From positions 1-46,662 of the forward strand of contig CAYUVF010000032.1 of NCBI GenBank assembly GCA_964448045.1: a stretch of DNA of 46,662 bases, read 5' to 3'. The position numbers and the translations under genes are program-made. The notes under the pieces are model-generated. The model was not told the origin of the DNA. It saw only the letters and a program-made list of their open reading frames with translations, and searched no databases. Shown piece by piece: positions 1 through 12,651 of the stretch. Each line of letters begins with the position of its first letter. Position 1 is the first letter of the stretch. The DNA comes from CAYUVF01 sp964448045. GTDB lineage: Bacteria; Bacteroidota; Rhodothermia; Rhodothermales; Salinibacteraceae.

Positions 1-59
1 CGATTCGCGAGGGCGGCCACACCGTCGGCGCCGGCGTCGTCTCGAAAATCCTGGATTAG
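1..59 (+). CDS. tuf: Elongation factor Tu, C-terminal end (partial)
   Basis: The window opens inside a gene. Reading from base 3 gives IREGGHTVGAGVVSKILD and a TAG stop. This is the conserved last strand of bacterial EF-Tu (family pattern REGGxTVGxGVVxxI). EF-Tu carries aminoacyl-tRNA to the ribosome. The following tRNA-Trp, secE and nusG are the usual neighbours of tuf in bacteria, which supports the call. Only 18 residues are visible, so nothing can be said about the rest of the gene. Confidence 0.93.
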   Translation, partial: IREGGHTVGAGVVSKILD

Positions 60-60
60 C

Positions 61-137
61 GACTGACCGGATTGCGAATGTCGAGTGTCGAACGAAAGCT
101 GGTACAAAACTTGAAAGTCGGCACTCGGCATTCTCCA
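61..137. repeat. Degenerate 7-bp periodic spacer between tuf and tRNA-Trp
   Basis: The spacer can be read as consecutive heptamers: CGAATGT, CGAGTGT, CGAACGA at 75-95, and GTCGGCA, CTCGGCA at 117-130. The middle part is less regular. Similar 7-bp phased text is seen at 7851-7892, 18811-18845 and 20131-20168. The first two heptamers are the reverse complement of ACACTCG ACATTCG found before rpoC. No coding potential is seen. Confidence 0.55.
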
Positions 138-211
<74 letters not shown>

Positions 212-297
212 CAACCTTGTACGCACGATAACATGCTCTACCGGCTCCGCTGTATAGGCGGGCGGTCAGCGGCAACCAACAGCTTGTGAGGCTTGCG

Positions 298-480
298 ATG
301 AATTGGATTAGAGAGTATCTCCAAGAAGTGATGTCGGAGATGCGGAAGGTCAACTGGCCGGATCGCCAGGAGCTGATTAGCAACACCTTCATCACGATCG
401 TCGCTACGCTTATCATCTCCGCTTTCATCTACGGGGCCGATCAAATTATCAGCGGAGCGCTCACGGCGCTCTATCAATAA
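298..480 (+). CDS. secE: Preprotein translocase subunit SecE
   Basis: A 60-residue single-span membrane protein of the SecYEG translocon. The N-terminal amphipathic part contains the family signature region (EVMSEMRKVNWPDRQEL), followed by one hydrophobic segment (about residues 24-44: FITIVATLIISAFIYGA). I chose ATG 298 over the in-frame GTG at 286 because TGAGG lies at a suitable distance upstream of 298 and the protein then begins at the usual point. It sits between tRNA-Trp and nusG, the standard bacterial order. Length matches the short single-helix SecE form. Confidence 0.95.
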   Translation: MNWIREYLQEVMSEMRKVNWPDRQELISNTFITIVATLIISAFIYGADQIISGALTALYQ

Positions 481-501
481 GCACTGGCTTCCCCGCGATT
501 G

Positions 502-1080
502 ATGGCCAAGTACAGCGCAGACGCTATGAAAAAGTCCGATATCGAAAAGTGGTACGTGCTGCGCACCTTCTCCGGGCACGAGAAGAAGGTGCGCCGCTAC
601 CTCGAAAGCGAGTTGGAGCGTCTGGATATGGAAGATCAGGTAAGCGAGATCCTGATCCCGACGGAAACGGTCTTCGAGATGCGCGGCGGAAAAAAGAAGA
701 CGAAAGAGAAAACGTTCTTTCCCGGCTACATCATGCTGCACGCAAAGATGAGTAGCGAGCTGCAGCACATGGCCTCGGGACTGCCCTCCGTTATCGGATT
801 TTTGACGGCGGGGACCGGCGATGAGCCCACGCCGCTACGCCCGGAAGAAGTTCAGCGCATCCTTGGCAAGCAGGCCGAGGCCGAGGCGATGGGCGAGCAG
901 CCCGAGATCCCCTTCAAAGTGGGCGATCCGGTACAGGTCATCGACGGACCGTTTGATAGCTTCAGTGGCTTTGTTGAAGAGGTTTATCCGGAGAAGATGA
1001 AGGTGAAAGTGATGGTATCCATCTTTGGCCGGAAGACGCCAGTAGAGCTGGACTACCTCCAGGTAGAGCACGAGGAATAG
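502..1080 (+). CDS. nusG: Transcription termination/antitermination protein NusG
   Basis: A 192-residue NusG. The NGN domain spans about residues 16-120 (KWYVLRTFSGHEKKV at the start, FFPGYIMLHAKM in the middle) and a KOW domain follows at about 133-190 (FKVGDPVQVIDGPFDSFSG). NusG binds RNA polymerase and couples it to the ribosome or to Rho. ATG 502 is used; TTG 499 and ATG 526 are alternative starts in frame. The 21-base spacing from secE suggests co-transcription. Confidence 0.96.
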   Translation: MAKYSADAMKKSDIEKWYVLRTFSGHEKKVRRYLESELERLDMEDQVSEILIPTETVFEMRGGKKKTKEKTFFPGYIMLHAKMSSELQHMASGLPSVIGFLTAGTGDEPTPLRPEEVQRILGKQAEAEAMGEQPEIPFKVGDPVQVIDGPFDSFSGFVEEVYPEKMKVKVMVSIFGRKTPVELDYLQVEHEE

Positions 1081-1155
1081 TTGGATGGTGGCGCGCGGCT
1101 GAGGCCGATTAAGTCCCATCCTTTCACGTTTGAGCATGTAATCACGCACCAAATT

Positions 1156-1185
1156 GCGGGAGCCCGGCACGGGCGTTTGCACCGC
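1156..1185 (+). promoter_or_regulatory. L1-binding-type RNA motif before rplK
   Basis: The RNA can fold as outer stem GCGG (1156-1159)/CCGC (1182-1185), an asymmetric internal loop with GA (1160-1161) on one side and GTTTGCA (1175-1181) on the other, inner stem GCCC (1162-1165)/GGGC (1171-1174) and a GGCAC loop. Known L1 targets in rplKA leader mRNAs and in 23S rRNA have the same helix - asymmetric loop - helix layout with a conserved GA. L1 binding here would repress translation of rplK, whose start is 10 bases downstream. The fold is seen directly; the function is inferred. Confidence 0.72.
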
Positions 1186-1195
1186 GCGACAACTT

Positions 1196-1630
1196 ATGGC
1201 GAAACAAGTAGAAACGACGATCAACCTGCAGATCAAAGCAGGCCAGGCCAACCCGGCCCCGCCGATTGGGCCCGCTCTTGGCCAGCACGGCGTTAATATT
1301 ATGGAGTTTTGCAAGCGGTTCAATGCGAAGACGCAGGACCGCATGGGGCTCCTCTTGCCGGTGGTCATCACCGTGTACGTCGACCGCTCGTTTGACTTCG
1401 TTGTCAAGAGTCCGCCTGCGTCTATTCTGCTGAAGCAGGCAGCCGGCATCGAAAGCGGCGCGGGCGATCCGCTCCGCGAGAAGGTAGGCACGGTCACCTG
1501 GCAGGACTGCCTGGACATCGGCGAGCGGAAGATGGCCGACCTCAACGCGCACGACCCCGAGAATGCCGCGCGCATGATTGCGGGTACGGCGCGTTCGATG
1601 GGCATTCGCGTAGAAGGCAAGCCGGAATAG
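1196..1630 (+). CDS. rplK: 50S ribosomal protein L11
   Basis: A 144-residue L11 that binds the GTPase-associated region of 23S rRNA. The N-terminal domain has the invariant proline-rich segment (NPAPPIGPALGQHGVNI, near residues 20-36). The C-terminal RNA-binding domain holds the usual glycine/threonine-rich end (ARMIAGTARSMGI). ATG 1196 gives the standard start MAKQVE; the reading frame is open further upstream, but that part overlaps the leader hairpin. First gene of an L11-L1 pair, as in most bacteria, probably under L1 feedback. Confidence 0.97.
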   Translation: MAKQVETTINLQIKAGQANPAPPIGPALGQHGVNIMEFCKRFNAKTQDRMGLLLPVVITVYVDRSFDFVVKSPPASILLKQAAGIESGAGDPLREKVGTVTWQDCLDIGERKMADLNAHDPENAARMIAGTARSMGIRVEGKPE

Positions 1631-1666
1631 ACGCCCTGCAGGGATCACTCTTTTCACTTTCTCACC

Positions 1667-1697
1667 GCGGGAGCCCGCACTTGGGCGTTTGCACCGC
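1667..1697 (+). promoter_or_regulatory. Second L1-binding-type RNA motif, before rplA
   Basis: Nearly the same sequence and fold as the motif before rplK: GCGG (1667-1670)/CCGC (1694-1697), GA (1671-1672) opposite GTTTGCA (1687-1693), GCCC (1673-1676)/GGGC (1683-1686). Only the apical loop differs (GCACTT against GGCAC). It lies between the rplK stop and the rplA start at 1714, so it could control rplA on its own. The stems are invariant and the variation is confined to the loop, as expected for a conserved protein-binding element. Confidence 0.72.
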
Positions 1698-1713
1698 ACA
1701 GATGGTATCCATT

Positions 1714-2424
1714 ATGCCGAAACGAGGAAAACGCTATCGCGAGGCGAAAGAGCGTATCGAGTCGAACGACGGCCCGTACACGCTCGATGACGCCGCCGAA
1801 CTCGTCAAGTCGACCGCGACGGCGAGCTTTGATGAATCCGTCGATCTCGATCTCCGCTTGGGCGTCGATCCGCGCCACGCCGACCAGATGGTCCGCGGCT
1901 CGGTGACGCTGCCGCATGGCACGGGGAAAGAGACCGTGGTGCTTGTCCTGGCCAACGAAGACAAGCAGGAAGAGGCCGAAGCCGCCGGCGCCGATTACGT
2001 GGGGCTCGACGAGTATGTCGAAAAGATCGAGAACGAAAACTGGCTCGACTTCGATGTCGTTATCGCCACGCCCGATGTGATGGGGCAGGTGGGACGGCTC
2101 GGCCGGATTCTCGGCCCGCGCGGCTTGATGCCCAACCCCAAGAGCGGCACCGTCACGATGGATGTGGCGCAGGTCGTCGAAGAAGTTAAGGCCGGTAAGA
2201 TTGAGTTTCGCGTCGACAAGAATGGGAACCTGCACGCGTCGATCGGCAAATCGTCGTTCAGCGCCGAGGAGATCCGGGGCAACGCCCAGGCCTTTCTGCA
2301 AGAGGTCTTCCGCTTGCGTCCGGCGTCGTCCAAGGGCCTGTACATGCGCTCGATCACGATGTCGAGCACGATGGGCCCAGGCATCCCGGTTGATCGGAGC
2401 AATGTCCTGAGCGCGGTCCGCTAA
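1714..2424 (+). CDS. rplA: 50S ribosomal protein L1
   Basis: A 236-residue L1, the protein of the mobile L1 stalk and a known translational repressor of its own operon. It starts MPKRGKRYREA and carries family hallmarks such as DLRLGVDPRHADQMVRG, GRLGRILGPRGLMPNPKSGT and a C-terminal SSTMGPGIPVD. ATG 1714 is preferred to ATG 1702 because it gives the usual L1 N-terminus. It lies 83 bases after rplK, with a separate copy of the L1 motif in that spacer. Confidence 0.97.
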   Translation: MPKRGKRYREAKERIESNDGPYTLDDAAELVKSTATASFDESVDLDLRLGVDPRHADQMVRGSVTLPHGTGKETVVLVLANEDKQEEAEAAGADYVGLDEYVEKIENENWLDFDVVIATPDVMGQVGRLGRILGPRGLMPNPKSGTVTMDVAQVVEEVKAGKIEFRVDKNGNLHASIGKSSFSAEEIRGNAQAFLQEVFRLRPASSKGLYMRSITMSSTMGPGIPVDRSNVLSAVR

Positions 2425-2477
2425 GACTGCCCCGCCTTCTCGCACCGGTTCTTTCCCGACAGTCTACGTCTCCTACT

Positions 2478-3011
2478 ATGCCTCTGAATCGCACGAAAAA
2501 AGCCGAGGTAATCGATGAGATTACCGAGCGGTTTGAACAATCGTCCATCATTTATCTGACTAACTTCTCCGGGCTCACGGTGGCGCAGTCGAACGACTTG
2601 CGTGGCCGGTTCCGCGCTGCCGATGTCGACTACAAGGTGTGCAAAAACACCTTGGCGACTATGGCGCTCGACCGTGTGGGGGAGTACGATGAGCTCAAAG
2701 AGTACTTGAGCGGTCCCACCGCCATCGCCTTCAGCGACGATCCGTCGACGCCGGCGCGCATCATCAAGGATTTCCTTGAGGATGAAGACGTGGAGCGTCC
2801 CGAATTGAAGGCGGCCTACATCGAAGGAGAGATTTACGACGGCCCCGAAGCGCTCGAAGCGCTCTCAAAGCTGAAATCGCGCGAAGAACTCATCGGTGAC
2901 ATCATTGGTCTGCTGATGGCCCCGGCGCAGAACATCGTCGGCAGCCTTCAAGGACCTGGCCAGACACTCGCCGGCGCCATCAAATCGATGGCCGAGGACG
3001 ACACCGAGTAG
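2478..3011 (+). CDS. rplJ: 50S ribosomal protein L10
   Basis: A 177-residue L10, which anchors L7/L12 dimers to the ribosome. The N-terminal rRNA-binding domain is recognisable (MPLNRTKKAEVIDEI, then YLTNFSGLTVAQSNDLR, and a VCKNTLATMAL segment). The C-terminal helix that recruits L7/L12 ends at about residue 170. The 53-base spacer upstream is too short for a long E. coli-style L10 leader, and I see no obvious structure there. Confidence 0.96.
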   Translation: MPLNRTKKAEVIDEITERFEQSSIIYLTNFSGLTVAQSNDLRGRFRAADVDYKVCKNTLATMALDRVGEYDELKEYLSGPTAIAFSDDPSTPARIIKDFLEDEDVERPELKAAYIEGEIYDGPEALEALSKLKSREELIGDIIGLLMAPAQNIVGSLQGPGQTLAGAIKSMAEDDTE

Positions 3012-3137
3012 TTAATCCAGTAGCACCGCGCTCGTTGGAGCGCACGTTCATCATCAATCACTCAACCCTTAATTCGCGGCGTAGCGTCTACAGCTGATCG
3101 TAGGGGCGAAGACCGTCGCAGGAAGACAAAAATACTT

Positions 3138-3521
3138 ATGGCTGACATTCAAGAACTCGCAGAACAACTCGTTAACCTGAGCATCAAGGAGGCCAACGAA
3201 CTGGCTCAGCACCTTGAAGAGGAATATGACATCAAGCCCGCCTCCGCTGGCGTGGCCGTAGCCGCACCGGGTGGTGCGGGCGGCGACGGTGAAGCGGGCG
3301 GCGAAGAACAGACCGAGTTTGATGTCATCCTCACTGGCGTGGGAGGTAACAAGATCCAGGTCATTAAAGAGGTGCGTAACATCACCGGACTGGGCCTCAA
3401 AGAGGCCAAGGCGCTGGTTGACGAGGCCCCAAGCCCCGTCAAAGAAGCCGTCTCCAGCGACGAAGCCAACGAGCTTAAGTCGCAACTGGAAGAAGCCGGT
3501 GGTGAGGTTGAGCTCAAGTAA
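3138..3521 (+). CDS. rplL: 50S ribosomal protein L7/L12
   Basis: A 127-residue acidic stalk protein that recruits translation GTPases. It has the N-terminal dimerisation helices (MADIQELAEQLVNLSIKEAN), a glycine/alanine-rich hinge at about residues 37-56, and a C-terminal domain with FDVILTGVGGNKIQVIKEVR and GLGLKEAKALVDEAP. Length is normal. A 126-base gap separates it from rplJ. A perfect 10-bp hairpin follows about 70 bases downstream, before rpoB. Confidence 0.97.
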   Translation: MADIQELAEQLVNLSIKEANELAQHLEEEYDIKPASAGVAVAAPGGAGGDGEAGGEEQTEFDVILTGVGGNKIQVIKEVRNITGLGLKEAKALVDEAPSPVKEAVSSDEANELKSQLEEAGGEVELK

Positions 3522-3591
3522 CCGAGAAACCGGTGGGCGTGCGGGCATCGATTCGCTGAAGTCCGGATGCCCCTATCCCATAGACCATCGC

Positions 3592-3621
3592 AAAGCCGAC
3601 CTTCGCATGAGGGTCGGCTTT
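3592..3621 (+). terminator. Hairpin between rplL and rpoB, possible attenuator
   Basis: AAAGCCGACC (3592-3601) pairs perfectly with GGTCGGCTTT (3612-3621) around a 10-base loop. The 3' side ends in only three T followed by CGGTGTCTC, so a strong intrinsic terminator is unlikely. A partial attenuator at this spot would lower rpoBC relative to ribosomal protein mRNA, as known between rplL and rpoB in enteric bacteria. The structure is seen; the role is inferred. Confidence 0.55.
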
Positions 3622-3939
3622 CGGTGTCTCTACTCCCCGTCACAACGCGGTCGGAGAAGGCCCCTGCGGCGGCGCTGAAACAAGCGTCATGCCACGACGT
3701 TGATTTATCGCTGTGAAATTCCCAATTCCGCTGGATTAGTGCGGCACAGCATTGATCTAACCCCCAAGAGCCTCACGCCTACGATCAAGAGATCCGAGGT
3801 CTTTGGTTCGTCACGCGCACCTGCTTCCCGGCCCCTATCCCTAACAGGCGTCCTGCTTGATAGGGGCGTACTCGCAGCATGTCACTGCGCGGTCACCCCG
3901 ACTGGACTGTCGAAAGCAACCACGGTAGCTACGTAGCCT
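3622..3939. other. Gene-free spacer before rpoB
   Basis: About 320 bases without a convincing gene. An open frame at 3700-3936 exists, but its product has low-complexity composition, no recognisable domain and overlaps the rpoB start region. I see no clear promoter consensus and no obvious riboswitch. The length would allow an independent rpoB promoter. Confidence 0.5.
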
Positions 3940-6900
3940 ATGCCCAAGCTGAACGGTCAACTTCAATCCAACGGACACTTGTCCGCAAACGAAAATCGCT
4001 CCACGTTTGCCAGCATCCCGTCCGTTTGGGACTATCCAGACTTTCTGGATGTACAGATTAAGACCTTCCATGACTTTGTGCAAGACGATCTTCCGCCCGA
4101 AGATCGTAAAGACGAAGGATTGCAAGCGGTCTTCAAGGAGCACTTCCCCATTCAAGACAGCCGGGGCCGGTACACGCTGGAGTTCGTCAGCTACGAGCTC
4201 GATGCGCCGAAGCACACCGTCCAGGAGTGCGTGGCCCAGGGGCTGACCTACGAGGTCCCGTTGAAGGCCACCCTCCGGCTGTCGAGCAAGGAGGAAGAAG
4301 ATGGCGAGGAAGCCATTGAGGCGGTCGAGCAGGAGGTATACCTGGGTACCCTCCCGTTTATGACCCATCGCGGGACCTTCATCGTGAACGGCTCCGAGCG
4401 CGTGATCGTCTCGCAGCTGCACCGCAGCCCAGGGGTCTTTTTCAGCAAAGATATCCACTCCAACGGCACCGAGCTCTACTCGGCCCGCGTCATTCCCTTT
4501 CGCGGCTCGTGGATGGAGTTCTCGACCGACATCCGCGATGTGATGTGGGCCTACATCGATCGGAAGAAGAAGGTACCCGTCACCACGCTGATGCGGGCGC
4601 TGGGCTTCTCCGACGATGATGAGATCATCAAAATGTTCGACCTGGCCGATCCGGTCGATCTCGATGATGAGGAGGACTTTGAAGAGTATGTCGATCGCGA
4701 GCTTGCCACGAGCGTTACGATCGAAAAAACGATTGAGATCGTCGATGAAGACACCGGCGAGGTAGTCGATGAAGAGATTGAACGCGAGGTCATCCTGCCC
4801 GCCGAGCACGAACTCGAAGAAGATGATTGGGAGGCGCTCGACGAGGCCGATATCTCCCGGATCTACCTCGTGAAAGAGGATATCGACGAGGAAGAAGAGC
4901 TCGACACGACCACGCTCGTCGAAACGCTCAAGAAGGACTCGACGCATAACGAGGAGGAGGCACTCAACGAGATTTATAAGAAGCTGCGCGGCTCCGAGGC
5001 GCCGGATAAGGAAACGGCGCGCGGCGTGCTGGAGCGGCAATTCTTCTCCGAGAAGCGCTACGACCTCGGCGACGTTGGCCGCCACCGCATCAACTCGCGG
5101 TTGGAGATTGATGTCGATGAGGACACGCAGGTGCTCACGAGTGACGACGTGGTGGCGATCGTCCGTGAACTCGTCAAGCTCCAAAACGGTGAGAGTGGCG
5201 CGGACGACATCGACCACCTCGGCAATCGCCGGGTGAAAACCGTCGGGGAGCAACTGGGCTCCCAGTTCTCGCTGGGCCTCGCCCGCATGGCCCGCACCAT
5301 CAAGGAGCGCATGAATCTACGCGATGCCGACAAGTTTACGCCGCAGGATCTGGTGAACGCGCGGACGATTTCGAGCGTCATCAACACGTTCTTCGGCACG
5401 AACCAGCTCAGTCAGTTCATGGATCAGACGAATCCGCTGGCGGAGCTGACCCACAAGCGCCGGATGTCTGCGCTGGGGCCGGGCGGGCTCACTCGTGAGC
5501 GTGCTGGCTTCGAGGTGCGCGATGTGCACTACACGCACTATGGCCGCCTCTGCCCGATCGAAACGCCGGAGGGACCCAATATTGGTTTGATTTCATCGCT
5601 CTGTGTCTTCGGTGTGATCAACAACTTCGGCTTTATTGAAACGCCGTACCGCGTCGTGAAGGATGGCAAGGTGACCGAAGAGGTGGAATACCTTGCAGCC
5701 GAGCAGGAAGATCGTTCCATCATTGCGCAGGCGAACGCGCCGATTGATGAAGACGGCAACTTCCTCCACGATCAGGTGAAGTGCCGGTATCAGGGCGACT
5801 TTCCGATTGAGGCGCCGGAGAACATCGACTACATGGACGTGGCGCCCAACCAGATCGTCTCGCCGTCGGCCAGCCTGGTGCCGTTTCTGGAGCACAACGA
5901 CGCCAACCGTGCGCTCATGGGATCGAACATGCAGCGCCAGGCCGTGCCGCTCCTGCGTTCCGATTCCCCCATCGTGGGGACCGGGCTGGAGGAGCGCGTG
6001 GCGAAGGACTCCCGTGCGGTTATCGTCGCCGAAGGCAAGGGCGTCGTCGAGTACGTCGACGCCGAGCGCATCGTCGTCCGCTATGAGGAGGACGAAGAAG
6101 ACATGGACCTCTCCTTCACCGAGCCGGTCCGCGAATACAAGCTAACCAAGTTCCGCCGGACCAATCAGGACACGGCGATGAACCAGAAGCCGATCGTGGA
6201 GGCCGGCCAGGAGGTCGAGAAAGGCACGGTGATGACCGATGGCTTTGCGACCGAGAAAGGGGAGCTCGCCCTCGGTAAGAACGTGCTGTGCGCCTTCATG
6301 CCCTGGCGCGGATACAACTTTGAGGACGCCATTGTGATCAGCGAGCGCCTCGTGGCTGAGGATGTCTACACCTCGGTGCATATCGAAGAGTTTGAGCACG
6401 AAGTGCGCGACACGAAGCGCGGCGAAGAAGAGCTGACGCGCGAGATACCAAACGTCTCCGAGGAGGCCACGAAGGACCTCGACGAGCGCGGCATCATCCG
6501 CGTCGGCGCCGAGGTCAATCCGGGCGACATCATCGTCGGAAAGATTACGCCGAAGGGGGAAACGGATCCAACCCCGGAAGAGAAGTTGCTCCGCGCCATT
6601 TTTGGCGATAAGGCCGGCGATGTGAAGGATGCGTCCCTGAAGGCCAAGCCGGGTATGGACGGCGTCGTGATCGACACGAAGTTGTTCAGCCGCCGCCAGC
6701 TCGATCCGGCCTCGAAGAAGATGGAAGAGAAGCGGCTCGAAAACATCGAGCAGAATTACGAGCGAGAGAAAGAAACGCTCAATGAGCGCTTTTGGGACAA
6801 GTTCATCAACCTCGTGGGCGGTATGACCTCGGGCGGTATCGAGGACCGGGACGGCAACGTCATTCTCAGCGAGGGAGCCGAGATCGAGCGCGAGGCCTTT

Positions 6901-7800
6901 GAAGATGTGGATCCGCGCCAGTTGAGTACGCGCCTCCAGTTCACCGACGATTCTGAGACGAACAAGAGCGTCCGCAAGCTGCTCCGCAACTACGAGTCGG
7001 TGCGGCGCGACATCGATGGGAAGCTCAAGCGCGAGAAGCACCAGGTCGAGATGGGCGACGAGCTGCCTGCCGGCATCGTGCAGATGGCGAAGGTCTATGT
7101 CGCCAAAAAGCGTAAGATGCAAGTGGGCGACAAGATGGCCGGGCGCCACGGTAACAAGGGCGTCATTGCCAACGTAGTGCCGCAAGAGGATATGCCGTTC
7201 CTTGACGACGGGACGCCGGTCGACATCGTGCTGAACCCGCTTGGCGTGCCCAGCCGGATGAACCTCGGCCAGATCTTCGAGACGCTGCTCGGCTGGGCGG
7301 GCGATAAGCTCGGCGAGAAGTACGCCACTCCCATCTTCGACGGCGCCACGATGGATAACATCCAGGCCAAGCTCGAAGAAGCCGGCTTGCCTACCGATGG
7401 CCGGGCGCAGCTCTATGACGGTCGCACCGGCGAAGCCTTCGATGAGAAGACGACCGTCGGGCAGATTTACATGCTCAAGTTGAACCACCTCATCGAAGAC
7501 AAGATGCACGCCCGCTCGATCGGCCCGTACAGCCTCATCACGCAGCAGCCGCTGGGTGGTAAGGCGCAGTTTGGCGGCCAGCGCCTCGGCGAAATGGAGG
7601 TTTGGGCGCTTTACGCCTACGGCGCCTCCAACACGCTGCAGGAGATGCTGACCTACAAATCGGACGACGTGCAGGGCCGCTCGAAGGCCTACGAGTCCAT
7701 CGTCAAAGGCAAGAATATGCCCTCACCTGGCGTGCCCGAAAGCTTCAACGTGCTCGTTCGCGAGATGCAGGGCCTCGGGCTCGAGGTTTCGCTCGACTGA
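3940..7800 (+). CDS. rpoB: DNA-directed RNA polymerase subunit beta
   Basis: A 1286-residue beta subunit. The rifampicin pocket is near residues 488-545 (QLSQFMDQTNPLAELTHKRR and later GRLCPIETPEGPNIGL). A tyrosine in DVHYTHYGR replaces the proline of E. coli, a change common in Bacteroidota. The C-terminal conserved block includes KMAGRHGNKGVIANV and GGKAQFGGQRLGEMEVWAL. Residues about 240-345 form a very acidic lineage-specific segment, rich in E and D, in the beta lobe region. Length is normal for the phylum. It forms an operon with rpoC, 103 bases downstream. Confidence 0.98.
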   Translation: MPKLNGQLQSNGHLSANENRSTFASIPSVWDYPDFLDVQIKTFHDFVQDDLPPEDRKDEGLQAVFKEHFPIQDSRGRYTLEFVSYELDAPKHTVQECVAQGLTYEVPLKATLRLSSKEEEDGEEAIEAVEQEVYLGTLPFMTHRGTFIVNGSERVIVSQLHRSPGVFFSKDIHSNGTELYSARVIPFRGSWMEFSTDIRDVMWAYIDRKKKVPVTTLMRALGFSDDDEIIKMFDLADPVDLDDEEDFEEYVDRELATSVTIEKTIEIVDEDTGEVVDEEIEREVILPAEHELEEDDWEALDEADISRIYLVKEDIDEEEELDTTTLVETLKKDSTHNEEEALNEIYKKLRGSEAPDKETARGVLERQFFSEKRYDLGDVGRHRINSRLEIDVDEDTQVLTSDDVVAIVRELVKLQNGESGADDIDHLGNRRVKTVGEQLGSQFSLGLARMARTIKERMNLRDADKFTPQDLVNARTISSVINTFFGTNQLSQFMDQTNPLAELTHKRRMSALGPGGLTRERAGFEVRDVHYTHYGRLCPIETPEGPNIGLISSLCVFGVINNFGFIETPYRVVKDGKVTEEVEYLAAEQEDRSIIAQANAPIDEDGNFLHDQVKCRYQGDFPIEAPENIDYMDVAPNQIVSPSASLVPFLEHNDANRALMGSNMQRQAVPLLRSDSPIVGTGLEERVAKDSRAVIVAEGKGVVEYVDAERIVVRYEEDEEDMDLSFTEPVREYKLTKFRRTNQDTAMNQKPIVEAGQEVEKGTVMTDGFATEKGELALGKNVLCAFMPWRGYNFEDAIVISERLVAEDVYTSVHIEEFEHEVRDTKRGEEELTREIPNVSEEATKDLDERGIIRVGAEVNPGDIIVGKITPKGETDPTPEEKLLRAIFGDKAGDVKDASLKAKPGMDGVVIDTKLFSRRQLDPASKKMEEKRLENIEQNYEREKETLNERFWDKFINLVGGMTSGGIEDRDGNVILSEGAEIEREAFEDVDPRQLSTRLQFTDDSETNKSVRKLLRNYESVRRDIDGKLKREKHQVEMGDELPAGIVQMAKVYVAKKRKMQVGDKMAGRHGNKGVIANVVPQEDMPFLDDGTPVDIVLNPLGVPSRMNLGQIFETLLGWAGDKLGEKYATPIFDGATMDNIQAKLEEAGLPTDGRAQLYDGRTGEAFDEKTTVGQIYMLKLNHLIEDKMHARSIGPYSLITQQPLGGKAQFGGQRLGEMEVWALYAYGASNTLQEMLTYKSDDVQGRSKAYESIVKGKNMPSPGVPESFNVLVREMQGLGLEVSLD

Positions 7801-7903
7801 CGAATGTCGAAGTCCGCGGATCGGCGCGGCGCCATAGTCGCCGGTCTGCGTCACTCGTCATTCACTCCTTCGACACTCGACATTCGAATTCGACAACACG
7901 CAT
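7801..7903. repeat. Inverted repeat and 7-bp periodic spacer between rpoB and rpoC
   Basis: CGAATGTCGA at 7801-7810 is repeated inverted as TCGACATTCG at 7877-7886. From 7851 to 7892 the sequence reads as heptamers: TCACTCG, TCATTCA, CTCCTTC, GACACTC, GACATTC, GAATTCG. It resembles the spacer at 75-130 on the opposite strand. Because rpoBC are co-transcribed, the inverted repeat would be present in the mRNA. No gene is seen here. Confidence 0.55.
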
Positions 7904-12235
<4,332 letters not shown>

Positions 12236-12260
12236 TCGGTGAACCGCTTAACCTGAAAAC

Positions 12261-12297
12261 AAAAGCCCCGGCGCCGCAAATGGCACCGGGGCTTTTT
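12261..12297 (+). terminator. Intrinsic terminator after rpoC
   Basis: AAAAGCCCCGGCGCC pairs with GGCACCGGGGCTTTTT (one mismatch) around GCAAAT and ends in a run of five T. It lies 26 bases after the rpoC stop and should end the ribosomal protein/RNA polymerase transcript. Its A-tract on the 5' side means it could also work for the small gene on the opposite strand ending at 12341. Confidence 0.9.
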
Positions 12298-12340
12298 GCT
12301 TTACAGTCCGCTCTGGACAATCATCACGCACAGTGTAGGG

Positions 12341-12595
12341 CTATGGACGCTCCGAGGAGGACAGGGTATCCGCGGGAGAGCGCTGCGGGGCATCAACGGA
12401 TTCAGTGGCGGTGGTGTCCATCGGAGCGTTGAGCGCGCGGCTCGTCATATTCACAAGGAAGTAGGTCCCACCGATGGTCGCAATCAGGATAAAGAGCAGC
12501 GATGCGATTACAAAGAGGCGCGAGGCCGACCGGCTCAGCGGGCGGGGCCCCGAGGGCGGCTCGGGAGGACGATCAGGGGCGGATTCGTCGGGCAT
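12341..12595 (-). CDS. Small single-span membrane protein of unknown function
   Basis: An 84-residue protein: a proline-rich charged N-terminus (about residues 1-25), one clear transmembrane helix (about 27-48, LFVIASLLFILIATIGGTYF) and a short hydrophilic tail rich in S, T, D and E. No conserved domain is recognised. It reads opposite to rpoC and may share its terminator. There is no Shine-Dalgarno sequence, which is common in this phylum. The clean hydrophobic segment between polar ends supports a real gene, but the function is unknown. Confidence 0.55.
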   Translation of the reverse strand: MPDESAPDRPPEPPSGPRPLSRSASRLFVIASLLFILIATIGGTYFLVNMTSRALNAPMDTTATESVDAPQRSPADTLSSSERP

Positions 12596-12651
12596 GGAGG
12601 GGCGGCGTCAGACCGGGTTGAGGAAGGCAGCGGATGGCAGCATATGGAATG

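Noticed and set aside
3700..3936. Possible 78-codon gene before rpoB
   Set aside because: No domain and poor composition; it is better explained as leader or promoter DNA.
12282..12299. TGGCAC...TTGC resembling a sigma-54 promoter
   Set aside because: The spacing is four bases too long and the sequence is the rpoC terminator.
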